Source of the DNA: Exiguobacterium sp. Leaf196
Lineage (GTDB): Bacteria; Bacillota; Bacilli; Exiguobacteriales; Exiguobacteriaceae
Assembly (NCBI RefSeq): GCF_001423965.1
Contig: NZ_LMPV01000001.1
Span: forward strand, 943,908 to 1,007,907
DNA length: 64,000 nt
Direction: 5' to 3'
In this document: in pieces, positions 40,626 through 49,444 of the stretch
Layout: each line of letters opens with the position of its first letter
Numbering within the stretch: position 1 is the stretch's first letter
Translations under genes and position numbers: made by a program
Notes under the pieces: generated by a model
Database searches by the model: none
What the model saw: only the letters and a program-made list of their open reading frames with translations
What the model was told of the DNA's origin: nothing

Positions 40626-41624
40626 ATGTATTTGACACGACGATCACGTTGGTTCGGATTGCTCTTTTTACTTCCGTTCCTTATCTGTTTCGTTTTATTT
40701 TGGTTACTCCCGCTAGTGTATGGCATCTGGATGAGTCTACATGATTTCAGACTGTCTTTTGGAGAAAATGGTTTCGTCGGTCTCTCGAACTATCGGGATT
40801 TACTTGTTAATGAGACCGTACATCAACGTCTCTTTTTAGCAACGTTAACGAACACATTATGGTTCATGGTTTACAGCGTACCGTTACTTGTTATCTGTAG
40901 TTTATTGCTCGCGCTCTTAATCCGTCATCTTCCACGACGATTTAAAACATTCTTTCGGACGATTTTCTTCATGTCCTACTCCATCTCGGTGACAGCAGTA
41001 TCTGCCATTTATCTTTGGTTGTTTGCGACGAATGGTGGATTCATCAATCGATTATTACTTGATCTCCACCTCATCAACTCACCAGTCAATTGGACGAGTG
41101 ATCAACCGTTTGCCTGGGTCGTCATCGTCATTGCGACTGTATGGTGGACGGTCGGCTTCAATATGTTACTCTTCTTGAATGCACTGGAAGAAGTGGATCA
41201 CACGTTATACGAAGCAGCTAGCTTAGACGGCGCGTCTCCCTGGCATCAGTTTATAAGCATTACATTACCGACGATTCGACCAATTACATTTTTTGTCCTC
41301 ATTACGACGTTAATCGCTTCTTTTAATTTGTATGGACAGACGCTTTTGATTACCCGAGGAGGACCAGAGCAATCGACGACCTCATTGATCATGGGAATCA
41401 ATACGACCGTATTCGGTCAGAATCAGTTAGGAATGGGAGCAGCGATGGCACTTTTAATGGGATTCATTATGATGATCATTACCGGTATGCAGTTCTTTGT
41501 ATCCTATATGGCAACAAAAAAAGAACCTGTCTTATCGAAATCCGTTGCCCAAAAGAAGTCAACTTCTTCAGCTACAGACATTACTATCAAGAGCGATGCT
41601 GAAAAGGAGCGGAAGATCACATGA
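40626..41624 (+). CDS. carbohydrate ABC transporter permease (MalF-like)
   Basis: This 332-residue permease has six TMs, N-terminal LLFLLPFLICFVLFWLLP and the EAA coupling loop YEAASLDGASPWHQF (about residues 197-211) facing a shared ATPase. An unusual Lys/Ser-rich tail of about 35 residues (after KKEPVLSK) extends beyond the last helix. It pairs with the permease at 41621, whose start overlaps its stop. AAAGGAGGAG precedes the ATG. Confidence 0.9.
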   Translation: MYLTRRSRWFGLLFLLPFLICFVLFWLLPLVYGIWMSLHDFRLSFGENGFVGLSNYRDLLVNETVHQRLFLATLTNTLWFMVYSVPLLVICSLLLALLIRHLPRRFKTFFRTIFFMSYSISVTAVSAIYLWLFATNGGFINRLLLDLHLINSPVNWTSDQPFAWVVIVIATVWWTVGFNMLLFLNALEEVDHTLYEAASLDGASPWHQFISITLPTIRPITFFVLITTLIASFNLYGQTLLITRGGPEQSTTSLIMGINTTVFGQNQLGMGAAMALLMGFIMMIITGMQFFVSYMATKKEPVLSKSVAQKKSTSSATDITIKSDAEKERKIT

Positions 41625-42451
41625 GACACAAAAAAACGACGACGATCCTGTTGTTGACCGTAGCCAGCTTATTATCGATCATTTTTTTACTTCCGCTTGT
41701 CTGGATGATATTAACATCATTTAAAACGTTAAGTGATTCACTGGAAAGCGCCAGCCTACTACCGAAATCTTGGACGCTTGAAAATTACCGTCTCATCTTA
41801 AACGCTAGTAGCGAGTCTCCATTACTTCGATGGTTGTTAAACACGACGATCGTCACTGTCCTAGGAACATTACTTGTTTTATTTGTCGACGTGTTAGCCG
41901 CATACGCTCTAGCACGCCTTCAGATTCCAGGTCGTAAAATCATTCTTGCCATCGTCGTCATCGCTTTGACGATTCCAGGCATCGTGACATTATTCCCAGC
42001 GTTTTATCTCTTTAGACAAGCAGAATTACTTGATTCCTATGTTCCTCTCATCGTGCCCTATGCTGCAGGAACACTTGGCGTTTTTTTGATTTATAACTTT
42101 CTGCGGACATTTCCGAAAGATTTAGAAGAAGCCGCTTATCTCGATGGGGCGAGTCAATGGCAGGTGTTGACGAAAGTCATCCTACCTACCTTGCGCCCTA
42201 TCATCACGACGCTTGGAATCGTCACTTTCCTTGCGATCTATAATGATTTTCTGTGGCCATCGCTTGTAACGAATGAAGCAGAAATGAAAACGATGACACT
42301 TGGCATCGCTACACTCGTCCAAGGATCGAACTTTGTCAATCCAGCAGCCATGATGGCTTCAACTGTCATCGCAACCTTGCCAGCGCTATTACTCTTTATC
42401 TGGGCAAATCGTTTTTTCGTCAAGGGAATCACCCATTCTGGTCTGAAATGA
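41621..42451 (+). CDS. carbohydrate ABC transporter permease (MalG-like)
   Basis: This 276-residue permease has six TMs, start LLLTVASLLSIIFLLPLVWM and EAA loop EEAAYLDGASQWQVL (about residues 168-182). It completes the importer with the binding protein and the MalF-like subunit. No ATPase gene is nearby; in Bacillota such systems are energised by a common MsmX/MsmK-type ATPase encoded elsewhere. ATG overlaps the previous stop by 4 bases. Confidence 0.9.
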   Translation: MRHKKTTTILLLTVASLLSIIFLLPLVWMILTSFKTLSDSLESASLLPKSWTLENYRLILNASSESPLLRWLLNTTIVTVLGTLLVLFVDVLAAYALARLQIPGRKIILAIVVIALTIPGIVTLFPAFYLFRQAELLDSYVPLIVPYAAGTLGVFLIYNFLRTFPKDLEEAAYLDGASQWQVLTKVILPTLRPIITTLGIVTFLAIYNDFLWPSLVTNEAEMKTMTLGIATLVQGSNFVNPAAMMASTVIATLPALLLFIWANRFFVKGITHSGLK

Positions 42452-42474
42452 CCTTAAAGAGGAGCTGCTATATC

Positions 42475-42702
42475 ATGCGAGCATTACGACATATAAACAT
42501 GGAACAACGCATGAATGCCGTCCTCGATTGTTTGGCAGCCGCAAAGGACTACCAACGTATCGCCGGACGGCATGATGTATCGTATCAACAATTGTATAGC
42601 TGGGTTCAGCGGTACGAGAGCGGCGGTATTCCCGCCCTGACGGACCGTCGTGGTCGGAAGTTACGAAGCGAACGACTTATTTCGACTCAGCATACGCCTT
42701 AA
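42475..42702 (+). pseudogene. truncated IS3-type helix-turn-helix (OrfA-like) fragment
   Basis: The ATG at 42475 follows GAGGAG by 10 bases. The 75 residues carry a transposase-type helix-turn-helix: MEQRMNAVLDCLAAAKDY, then RHDVSYQQLYSWVQRYESGG and ALTDRRGRK. Intact members continue into a leucine-zipper region after the DRRG motif. Here the frame ends after about 15 more residues, overlapping the convergent SRPBCC gene by 26 bp. This suggests the 3' part was lost by a deletion or insertion boundary near 42660. An alternative is a small stand-alone HTH protein. Confidence 0.55.
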
Positions 42703-43087
42703 ACTGATCAAGAATCGCTTGCCAACCCGCTTGTTGCATCTCAGGCGGGTTGATTGTTTCGGCATCAAACGATTCAACAATCTCTGTTTGGTCTCCGTTT
42801 CGAGAAAAGTCGATTGTCACCTGTCGACCATCCTCAAGGACATAGGCGATATGTTCATGGGGCACAATTGACTCATATGTACCCGTGAAATCAAATCCCA
42901 TGCTACCGTCTTTTGCTTCCATTCGATTCGTGAATTGACCACCGACCGTCAAATCATTTTTTGACGCCGTCGTATGCCAATCGTCAGACGCTGCGTTCCA
43001 GCGTTTGATGTCTTCCGGCGCGTTCCAAAGCTCCCATACTGTCTCGACCGGACGGTCAATCACAGCTTGAATCGTTAGTTTCGTCAT
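42677..43087 (-). CDS. SRPBCC/AHSA1 family protein
   Basis: This 136-residue START-like domain protein has IDRPVETVWELWNAPEDIKRWN at the start, GGQFTNRMEAKDG, FDFTGTYESIVPHEHIAY and the C-terminal AGWQAILDQFKAYAE. This is the AHSA1 subgroup, which binds hydrophobic ligands; function unknown. AAGGAGGAAGAA precedes the ATG. The 3' end overlaps the truncated HTH frame. Confidence 0.88.
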   Translation of the reverse strand: MTKLTIQAVIDRPVETVWELWNAPEDIKRWNAASDDWHTTASKNDLTVGGQFTNRMEAKDGSMGFDFTGTYESIVPHEHIAYVLEDGRQVTIDFSRNGDQTEIVESFDAETINPPEMQQAGWQAILDQFKAYAESK

Positions 43088-43165
43088 TATTCTTCCTCCT
43101 TATAATTTAAGTTCCCTCCTTTTTTCGAGAACGCCTAAACAAATTCCTTGTTTCAACCAATTAAT

Positions 43166-43390
43166 TCAGAGGTGATTTTGGCTCTTTGTTTTCCATATCA
43201 CAAACAAAAGAATTGCCGGTATGAGACAGATGATTGCATCGGTAAAGGTCGGGAGGCGTAATGTTGGACTTGTTAAAAAACGAATGCCCTCGATCGTCCA
43301 AACCGTTAATAAGAAGGCTGTCAACGTTGCGAGCCGCCAGTGTCTCGGAATATTGATCCAGTAAGCGAGGAGTCGCTCCGAAAGTTTCAT
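43166..43390 (-). CDS. small two-TM membrane protein
   Basis: This 74-residue protein has two hydrophobic segments (about 21-41 and 48-66) and ends KTKSQNHL. No family is recognised. ATG 43388-43390 is chosen for spacing from AAAGGGGG; the ATG two codons upstream overlaps the stop of the beta-helix gene. Coupling to that gene suggests shared transcription and perhaps a role in its membrane handling (inference). Confidence 0.62.
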   Translation of the reverse strand: MKLSERLLAYWINIPRHWRLATLTAFLLTVWTIEGIRFLTSPTLRLPTFTDAIICLIPAILLFVIWKTKSQNHL

Positions 43391-43392
43391 CC

Positions 43393-44673
43393 TCATTCCC
43401 CCTTTCGAACTGCTTTCAAGAAGCTTTGTTCCGTTTTATAGGAGTTGTCGCGCCACATGAAACGTTTCGTATGGTTGAACGTATTTTTTTCAAACTGATT
43501 TCCAGAACTCGTCTTAAAGTAATGGGCGACACTTAAAAGACCGTCGAATGTGTTTCTGATGATCATGTTGTCATGGACGTCATGCTGGACAAGCAATTGA
43601 CCACCCTCGAGTCCCTTTGTATCATTCCCGATCAACTGATTTTGCTCGATCCGGACACGTTTTGTACCACCCCGCTTCGTGTCATAACCACCGATCGCAA
43701 TCCCGGTGTAGATGTTTCGCCGTACATCATTCTGGCGGACGATGACATCTTCTGCATACCGTCCCGCGTGTTCACTCGTCACTTCAATCCCGATATCACT
43801 CGCTTCGATGAGATTCTTCTCGATTGTTAGGTGTTTACCACCATCGACATAGATACCGGCTGCATTGTATTCCTTCCCGTAAGCAGGATTCCCGTAGCTC
43901 GACGTATGGTAGACACGATTTTCCGATACGATGCCCTCGCGGACATAGTCGTCTTTCTTCGACTGGGCGATGCCTTCATACCCGATCAAATCAATACCGA
44001 TATTGTTGTTATCCCGTAAGACGTTCTTTGTCACACGAAAATGTTTGACATTTCCATTTAAAACAAGTGCTTCGCTGAAACCAAGGCGATTCTGTTCGAC
44101 TCGATTTCCGGAGATCGTCAGGTGACGAATCGCTCCCGATCCGTAGACGGCGATCCCGTGTGCATTTCCTTCTTTCGCGAGCGTCTTAATGTGGCGAACC
44201 GTATTGTTTTTTAACGTGATGTGTGACCCTGATCCCGTGACCAAAATGCCGATTGGCGTCGCGTCCGTTCGTTTCGACTGAACGGCTACGATCGTCAGCC
44301 CTTGAATGGTCACGTATTGCCGATTCTTGATTTTTATGATCGGTAAAACGTCATCTCGATCTTTGATGTTTTTCCCACTTAAGACGACCCGTTCTTGTTT
44401 GTAATTACGAAAGATAATCGGATGTTGTTTCGTTCCGCTCTGTGTAACATTCAGAGCTTCGTGATACGTTCCCTTACGCAGATAGACGGTCGTTCCGGCC
44501 GTCGCTTTTTTTGTCGCTTGTCGTACCGTTTTAAGCGGATGCTTTAGTGTTCCTGCATTTTCGTCACTGCCGTTCGGTGCGACGTATAACGATTTTGCCG
44601 TCGATTCGGCCTCATCACTCGTCGAGGCACAACCGACGAGCAGTATGGTCGCTAATAACCATTTCCCTTTCAT
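43393..44673 (-). CDS. right-handed parallel beta-helix lipoprotein
   Basis: This 426-residue lipoprotein has signal peptide WLLATILLVGC (Cys about 15), then SLYVAPNGSDENAGTLKHPL (DUF1565/pectate-lyase-like start) and at least eight beta-helix coils with repeated HLTISGNRVEQN-, HFRVTKNVLRDN-, HLTIEKNLIEAS- and VRIEQNQLIGN-like turns. The fold is that of polysaccharide lyases and epimerases, so it probably binds or modifies a polysaccharide at the cell surface. AAAGGAGGAAAAC precedes the ATG. Confidence 0.88.
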   Translation of the reverse strand: MKGKWLLATILLVGCASTSDEAESTAKSLYVAPNGSDENAGTLKHPLKTVRQATKKATAGTTVYLRKGTYHEALNVTQSGTKQHPIIFRNYKQERVVLSGKNIKDRDDVLPIIKIKNRQYVTIQGLTIVAVQSKRTDATPIGILVTGSGSHITLKNNTVRHIKTLAKEGNAHGIAVYGSGAIRHLTISGNRVEQNRLGFSEALVLNGNVKHFRVTKNVLRDNNNIGIDLIGYEGIAQSKKDDYVREGIVSENRVYHTSSYGNPAYGKEYNAAGIYVDGGKHLTIEKNLIEASDIGIEVTSEHAGRYAEDVIVRQNDVRRNIYTGIAIGGYDTKRGGTKRVRIEQNQLIGNDTKGLEGGQLLVQHDVHDNMIIRNTFDGLLSVAHYFKTSSGNQFEKNTFNHTKRFMWRDNSYKTEQSFLKAVRKGE

Positions 44674-44800
44674 GTTTTCCTCCTTTATTTGACATATTTG
44701 ACAGTATGATTCCTGGTACAATATAGGCATCATTTCTAATTTTTTGAATATTTTTAATTTTAACCCGATTTACTATGACTATGGAAAAGAGGAACACGTC

Positions 44801-45376
44801 ATGAAATATGCGCTTTTATTTACTCTTCCCTTCTTGCTTGCTGGTTGTGCAACGGAAGCAACCGTCCTTCCCAAAAAAACTGTCGAGATCAAAAAGTCTT
44901 CTTTCTCGATTACTCCAGCTACCTCTAAGGAAGAGGCGTTCCAACAACAGACTTTTTTCTTTACTGGTACACTTGATCGTCCGCTACATCTTAAGGCGGT
45001 ACAATTCGATGACGCAGCATCACCCGAAGTGCTGATCGACAAATCGATTCCTGCCGGTACATACGACCAGACACCGTTCCAATTAACATATGATTTGAAT
45101 CTGTTAAATGATTCGCATGCCTTCACCTATTCTCTTGAGGCGAAAAATGGCTTTCCTGAGAAGAAAACGATATACACTTTACCAAAGCATGTTCAAACTG
45201 ACAGCGGTCAATTTAATGATCAAAAACAGACGAATGTTTCGTTCTATCCCTTACTACTGAAACGCTATACGACCGGCGAGACGATCATCAGTCGCTCGAT
45301 CGACACGTTATCTTCCCCTCACCTAAACGTCAGAAAACAGGAAGGTGCGATATTAATCTATTTGACGAAGTCATGA
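44801..45376 (+). CDS. hypothetical lipoprotein
   Basis: This 191-residue protein has lipoprotein signal peptide MKYALLFTLPFLLAGC (Cys16). The mature part is beta-rich (FFTGTLDRPLHLKAVQFDD, YSLEAKNGFPEKK) and shows no family motif that I recognise. ATG at 44801 follows AGAGGAACACGTC. It is divergent from the beta-helix lipoprotein; the two promoters share the 127-bp gap. Confidence 0.7.
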   Translation: MKYALLFTLPFLLAGCATEATVLPKKTVEIKKSSFSITPATSKEEAFQQQTFFFTGTLDRPLHLKAVQFDDAASPEVLIDKSIPAGTYDQTPFQLTYDLNLLNDSHAFTYSLEAKNGFPEKKTIYTLPKHVQTDSGQFNDQKQTNVSFYPLLLKRYTTGETIISRSIDTLSSPHLNVRKQEGAILIYLTKS

Positions 45377-45413
45377 TAAATCGAATGGCGAACCGAAAAA
45401 AATCCGCCGTCTT

Positions 45414-46028
45414 TTAGTTCTCTATGACATGTGACATGTCGGCTTCTAGTTGAATTAACGCTTCACCATCCGTGTATTCGACGATCGTCAAACTGGTTCC
45501 ATGAATGAAGGGCGGATCCCATAATGTCGCGAATGGTTTCTGATGGAGATGTGTTAGCAAAATATTCAGGAAGATGCCATGCGTAACGATCAAGATGTTC
45601 TCGTCTTCCTTATGGTCAGCCAGTCGTTCCAAAAACGATAGGATGCGCTCACGAACCTCGTCAAACGACTCCCCGGATTCCGGTATGTATGCGTGTGGAG
45701 TTTGCCAAAACGAAGTATGAGCGATGGGGTGCGCCACTTCAATTTCCGCTGCCGTCCGTCCTTCCCAAGTACCCATGTGCATTTCTCGTAATCGATCATC
45801 GACGGTGACTGGAATCGACGGATCAAGATCCATCATCCGAACTGTTTCTCGGACGCGGCCAATCGGACTGATATAAAGGTGATCTAAATGTACTTCACGT
45901 AAGCGGTGACCGAGGTCCCGTGCATTCTGTCTGCCTTTCGCTGTTAAGGGAGAGTCTTCCCAGCCTTGCATTCGTTTTTCTAAGTTCCATTCCGTCTCGC
46001 CATGACGCGTCATGTAAAGTGTTGGCAT
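45414..46028 (-). CDS. histidine phosphatase (phosphoglycerate mutase family)
   Basis: This 204-residue protein has the canonical TRHGETEWN motif (about residues 7-15), YISPIGRVRETVRM, MGTWEGRTAAEIE and ILIVTHGIFLN. It is a cofactor-dependent phosphoglycerate-mutase-fold phosphatase, probably acting on a small phosphorylated metabolite. Compared with the protein at 36087 it keeps the usual RHG triad. It is convergent with the hypothetical lipoprotein gene. Confidence 0.88.
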   Translation of the reverse strand: MPTLYMTRHGETEWNLEKRMQGWEDSPLTAKGRQNARDLGHRLREVHLDHLYISPIGRVRETVRMMDLDPSIPVTVDDRLREMHMGTWEGRTAAEIEVAHPIAHTSFWQTPHAYIPESGESFDEVRERILSFLERLADHKEDENILIVTHGIFLNILLTHLHQKPFATLWDPPFIHGTSLTIVEYTDGEALIQLEADMSHVIEN

Positions 46029-46172
46029 CTATTTCATCCTTTCGGTTTCTAGTTTCTTTCAAAAGTGTATCAAAACCTGGCTGTTTTTTCCTGTACCTAG
46101 AGAAAACAAATCCAAAAGAGAAATCAACCAATCCGTTCGGTATGATGAAGATAGACATAAAGGAGGAATTCG

Positions 46173-47060
46173 ATGAATCGTCAACAAATGATTGACCTTG
46201 CCGAACAGATTCGCTCGGGAGAGGAACGTCCTAAAGTCACACCCCCTCAACCACCGCAAGCTATAACGAGTACGTTACAGGTGCCGACATCGATCGGCGA
46301 TGTCCGAGTATTGCTGCACTCGCCGATCGATGCAGCAGACATATTACCTGGATTCATCAGTTTCCATGGTGGCGGTTTTATCACAGGAACGCCAGAGATG
46401 GACAAACCATGGAATCTGTTTCTTGCTGAGACCGTCAACTGTCATGTTTTTAATATCGAGTACCCATTAGCACCGGAGCATCCATTCCCCATTCCAGTCC
46501 ACGTCACCTATGAGGTCGTCCAGTGGATTTTTCAACATGCTGATACGCTACACCTCGATGCTGCGCGCATCGCGATCGGGGGACATAGTGCTGGTGGGAA
46601 CCTCGCTACTGCCATATCGTTATGGAACGCCGAGCAGACACATCCGGTTCCGCTCATCGCTCAAATCCTTGACTATCCTCCGCTCGATCTCGCAACGGAC
46701 CCAGCGGACAAACCGTTTTTTGAAGAAGCCATACCTACTGAGCAGGCACGCCAGTTCAATGCGATGTACATCGCTCGTGCGGAAGATGCGTATCATCACC
46801 TTGCTTCGCCACTCTATGCGGCTCAACTTGAAGCACTACCGCGGACACTCATTTTGACGGCTGAGCACGACTCACTGGCGCAGGAAGCTCAGCAGTATGC
46901 TAATCGACTTCAAGCAGCAGGTGTTCACGTCGTACACCAGGAATTTGCCGGACAACCCCATGCCTTTACGCATCACGGTGACGCAAACGTAGCGCTTCAG
47001 GCTTGGCAACGGATTGCTGATTTTCTTAGACATGTCTTTCAGTCTGCTAAACGTTCGTAA
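46173..47060 (+). CDS. alpha/beta hydrolase, HSL/GDXG esterase family
   Basis: This 295-residue esterase has the HSL oxyanion motif FHGGGF (about residues 70-75), nucleophile elbow GGHSAGG (Ser about 140), and the C-terminal QPHAFTHH block with the catalytic His; ILTAEHDSL supplies the acid. It hydrolyses short acyl or carboxyl esters by family. AAAGGAGGAATTCG precedes the ATG. It is closed by a bidirectional terminator facing the MFS gene. Confidence 0.88.
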   Translation: MNRQQMIDLAEQIRSGEERPKVTPPQPPQAITSTLQVPTSIGDVRVLLHSPIDAADILPGFISFHGGGFITGTPEMDKPWNLFLAETVNCHVFNIEYPLAPEHPFPIPVHVTYEVVQWIFQHADTLHLDAARIAIGGHSAGGNLATAISLWNAEQTHPVPLIAQILDYPPLDLATDPADKPFFEEAIPTEQARQFNAMYIARAEDAYHHLASPLYAAQLEALPRTLILTAEHDSLAQEAQQYANRLQAAGVHVVHQEFAGQPHAFTHHGDANVALQAWQRIADFLRHVFQSAKRS

Positions 47061-47080
47061 CGTTGCATCACAAATTCATG

Positions 47081-47120
47081 AAAAACAACAGTCCCTCACT
47101 CCATCGAGTAAGGGACTGTT
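47081..47120. terminator. terminator between the esterase and MFS genes
   Basis: AACAGTCCCT (47087-47096) pairs with AGGGACTGTT (47111-47120). The minus-strand transcript runs into GTTTTT, so it mainly ends the MFS gene. Confidence 0.8.
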
Positions 47121-47130
47121 CGTATTATCG

Positions 47131-48531
47131 TCATTCTTTTTTGTCGTCTTCTTTCCACCACAGCGCATCTTCCGGATTTTTTGCGACTTCATGTACTTCC
47201 TGTTCCGAAGCAACCGTCGGATGTGATCCTTTGAGCGCCTTACCTGCTGTGTTCTCAAAGAAAAAGAAGAATGTGATGAAGCCAATGACGCTGACGGCTG
47301 TCAGGTAATAGGCTGGAGCGAGTGGATCTTCTGTCGTGTGCACAAGCCAGGTCGAGACGAGTGGGGTCGTCCCACCAAAGATCGACACTGCGATATTAAA
47401 GGTAACGGAAAGCGTCCGGTACCGCACATCTGAATAAAAAATACTTGGCAACAGACTTGGCATTGTCCCCTCGAAAATTGACAAAAAGAAACCAATAATG
47501 AAGATCCCGATGCCGACGAATAACAACCAGTCTTGCCCGATTAGGAAGAATGAGAGGATTGATGTTAAGGCTAACCCCGTCAATCCAAGCAGTACCAATC
47601 GTCGATTGCCGCGCCGATCGCTCAAGCGCCCGAACGATAAAGCAAGCGGAATCATAATGATCATGACACCGGTGATTAACATCGTACTCGTTGCACTCGG
47701 TAGACCGATGATTTCATCCAGATAAGACGGCATATAGGATAACAACATATAGTTCGTGATGTTATAGAAAGCAACGGCGATAAAGCAGACGATGATGTCT
47801 TTCCGGTGTTCTTGGATGATCGTCCGAAACGTCGCTTGTTCCTGTTCACTCTCATCAATCTCATTCTCGAAAATCGGTGACTCATCCAGGTGTCGCCGAA
47901 GATAAAGACCAAATAATCCGAGTGGTGCGCCTAAGATGAAGGGAATACGCCATCCCCAAGATGACATTTGGTCGTCTGATAGAGAGACGAACAAGATCGT
48001 CGCTAATACGGAAGCAAGAATATACCCGGCTAACGTTCCGATTTCAAGACCACTACCGTACGCGCTCCGGTGTTTATCGGGTGAAGACTCGGCGATATAG
48101 ACCATCGCACCAGCATATTCACCACCGGTCGAAAAGCCTTGCAAGATCCTTGCTAACAGTAAAAGAATCGGTGCCCAGACACCGATTTGATCGTAGGTCG
48201 GTAGCAGACCAATTAACAAAGTCGAAAATGCCATCATGACGATCGTCGTCGTCAAGACGACTTTTCGTCCCAGACGGTCGCCCATTCGTCCAAAGATCAA
48301 TCCGCCGAGTGGTCGCATCAAAAAGGCGATCGCAAACGTCGCAAACGTAAAGACCAGCTTCAGTTCATCATTTTCTACACCACTAAAGAAATTTTGACTG
48401 ATAATGACAGCGAGGTAGGAGTACAACCCAAAATCAAACCACTCCATCGCATTGCCGATTCCGGTCGCATAAACACTTTTTTTCGTTTGCGCCGGATCAA
48501 CGACATTGACATGTTCCCTTCTGAATCGCAT
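47131..48531 (-). CDS. MFS transporter, ProP-like metabolite:H+ symporter family
   Basis: This 466-residue transporter with 12 predicted TMs has the metabolite:H+ symporter signatures: [16 protein letters not shown] at the N-terminus, [18 protein letters not shown] (loop 2-3), [17 protein letters not shown], and [11 protein letters not shown] in the second half. This group imports osmolytes or organic acids (ProP, KgtP). The C-terminus carries a charged tail after the last TM. AGGAAGTGAGAACTTC precedes the ATG. Confidence 0.9.
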   Translation of the reverse strand: MRFRREHVNVVDPAQTKKSVYATGIGNAMEWFDFGLYSYLAVIISQNFFSGVENDELKLVFTFATFAIAFLMRPLGGLIFGRMGDRLGRKVVLTTTIVMMAFSTLLIGLLPTYDQIGVWAPILLLLARILQGFSTGGEYAGAMVYIAESSPDKHRSAYGSGLEIGTLAGYILASVLATILFVSLSDDQMSSWGWRIPFILGAPLGLFGLYLRRHLDESPIFENEIDESEQEQATFRTIIQEHRKDIIVCFIAVAFYNITNYMLLSYMPSYLDEIIGLPSATSTMLITGVMIIMIPLALSFGRLSDRRGNRRLVLLGLTGLALTSILSFFLIGQDWLLFVGIGIFIIGFFLSIFEGTMPSLLPSIFYSDVRYRTLSVTFNIAVSIFGGTTPLVSTWLVHTTEDPLAPAYYLTAVSVIGFITFFFFFENTAGKALKGSHPTVASEQEVHEVAKNPEDALWWKEDDKKE

Positions 48532-48709
48532 GAAGTTCTCACTTCCTTTTCTATGAATGCGTTACGATTAACAACTCACCTCACCTGTACGACCATCGAT
48601 CGCTTTCATTATTTTCAACATATGATTGCATGAATAAGATTCCCTCTATGCTTCACAGATAAACGCTCCTCGACCTCAACCATGTACAATTTCCAACCGG
48701 GTCATAAAA

Positions 48710-48737
48710 ATAAAAAAAGATCCCCCATGGCGGATCT
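48710..48737 (-). terminator. terminator after the frameshifted lipoprotein gene
   Basis: The minus strand reads AGATCCGCCATGGGGGATCT, which pairs as AGATCC/GGATCT with an inner CC/GG, then TTTTTTTATTTTT. The stop codon of the upstream frame overlaps the stem. Confidence 0.75.
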
Positions 48738-49005
48738 AAAAGTCATCGGATAGCTTCGAAATCGGACTGTCTGGAGATGCCGTGATGAGTCGAAGCAGAA
48801 CTTTTTCTGGTCGATCACTGATGAGCCAGATGACGGAGGTCCCGTTTCGATAGGCAAGATTAAGTTGTTTCCCTGGCTTTTGAATATGTACTTTCAACCC
48901 ATTGATAGTGCGTGTTCGTTCTCCGAATCGAGCTGGAATACGCTCATTTTCCAGTCGAGTCTCAATCACTGTATAATGACGATTCGTTACAAGTTTCGTC
49001 GCCAT
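48736..49005 (-). CDS. C-terminal part of the lipoprotein below, or an overlapping separate gene
   Basis: This 89-codon frame starts with ATG at 49003-49005, in the -1 frame relative to the lipoprotein and overlapping it by 19 bases. The product (RHYTVIETRLENERIP, TINGLKVHIQKPGKQLN, SVIWLISDRPEKVLL) continues the beta-rich, charge-balanced character of the upstream protein and looks like the second half of a single domain. The junction lies at a run of six A (minus strand 49005-49010). A weak AAGGGAA precedes the ATG, so coupled translation is also possible. Confidence 0.55.
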   Translation of the reverse strand: MATKLVTNRHYTVIETRLENERIPARFGERTRTINGLKVHIQKPGKQLNLAYRNGTSVIWLISDRPEKVLLRLITASPDSPISKLSDDF

Positions 49006-49424
49006 TTTTTCTTATTCCCTTCCCACGATAGACTCCCTGCGATCGTCTCACCTTTTGTTGGTTGATCTCGAATGAGTTCCATCGAACTTCTTAATATCCA
49101 GTTCGACTTCTTTTCATAAATCATCAGCGTATCGTATCGTCCTTCGATTATGCTTGCTAGCAGTAGACTATAGTCGCCGAATCGCGCGTCCACTCGGAAA
49201 TCACCTTTCTTTAACGTATAGGTTGACTTGTCACTCAAGTCATACTTAAATTGATGCTCGGCCGTCTCTGCAGCAGTCGGATAGGATCCACCATCGAACA
49301 AACTCGTGCCATCCACTTGAACTTTTTCTTTCACCTCGACATTTTTTTCCGGTGCGCATCCGCTGATAAAAAGAAGTCCTAACACGAAAAGAGTGATTTG
49401 CTTTTTAGGTTTGAGTCGTTTCAT
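48987..49424 (-). CDS. lipoprotein, probably the N-terminal part of a frameshifted gene
   Basis: This 145-residue protein has a lipoprotein signal (QITLFVLGLLFISGC, Cys about 22) and the domain RVDARFGDYSLLLASIIEG, YEKKSNWILRSSMELIRD, SLSWEGNKKK, then stops after KWRRNL. The abrupt basic end after the A-run suggests that the natural protein continues into the -1 frame ending at 48736. ATG at 49422-49424 lies after AGGAAGG; the open frame to 49481 overlaps the nucleotidyltransferase gene. Downstream hydrophilic strands recall LolA/DUF4367-type lipoprotein domains, which is uncertain. Confidence 0.65.
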   Translation of the reverse strand: MKRLKPKKQITLFVLGLLFISGCAPEKNVEVKEKVQVDGTSLFDGGSYPTAAETAEHQFKYDLSDKSTYTLKKGDFRVDARFGDYSLLLASIIEGRYDTLMIYEKKSNWILRSSMELIRDQPTKGETIAGSLSWEGNKKKWRRNL

Positions 49425-49444
49425 GGCATAAGCTCCTTCCTGTT

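Noticed and set aside
46510-46857. 115-codon frame inside the esterase gene
   Set aside because: Same-strand shadow of a well-supported esterase with catalytic motifs; no ribosome site.
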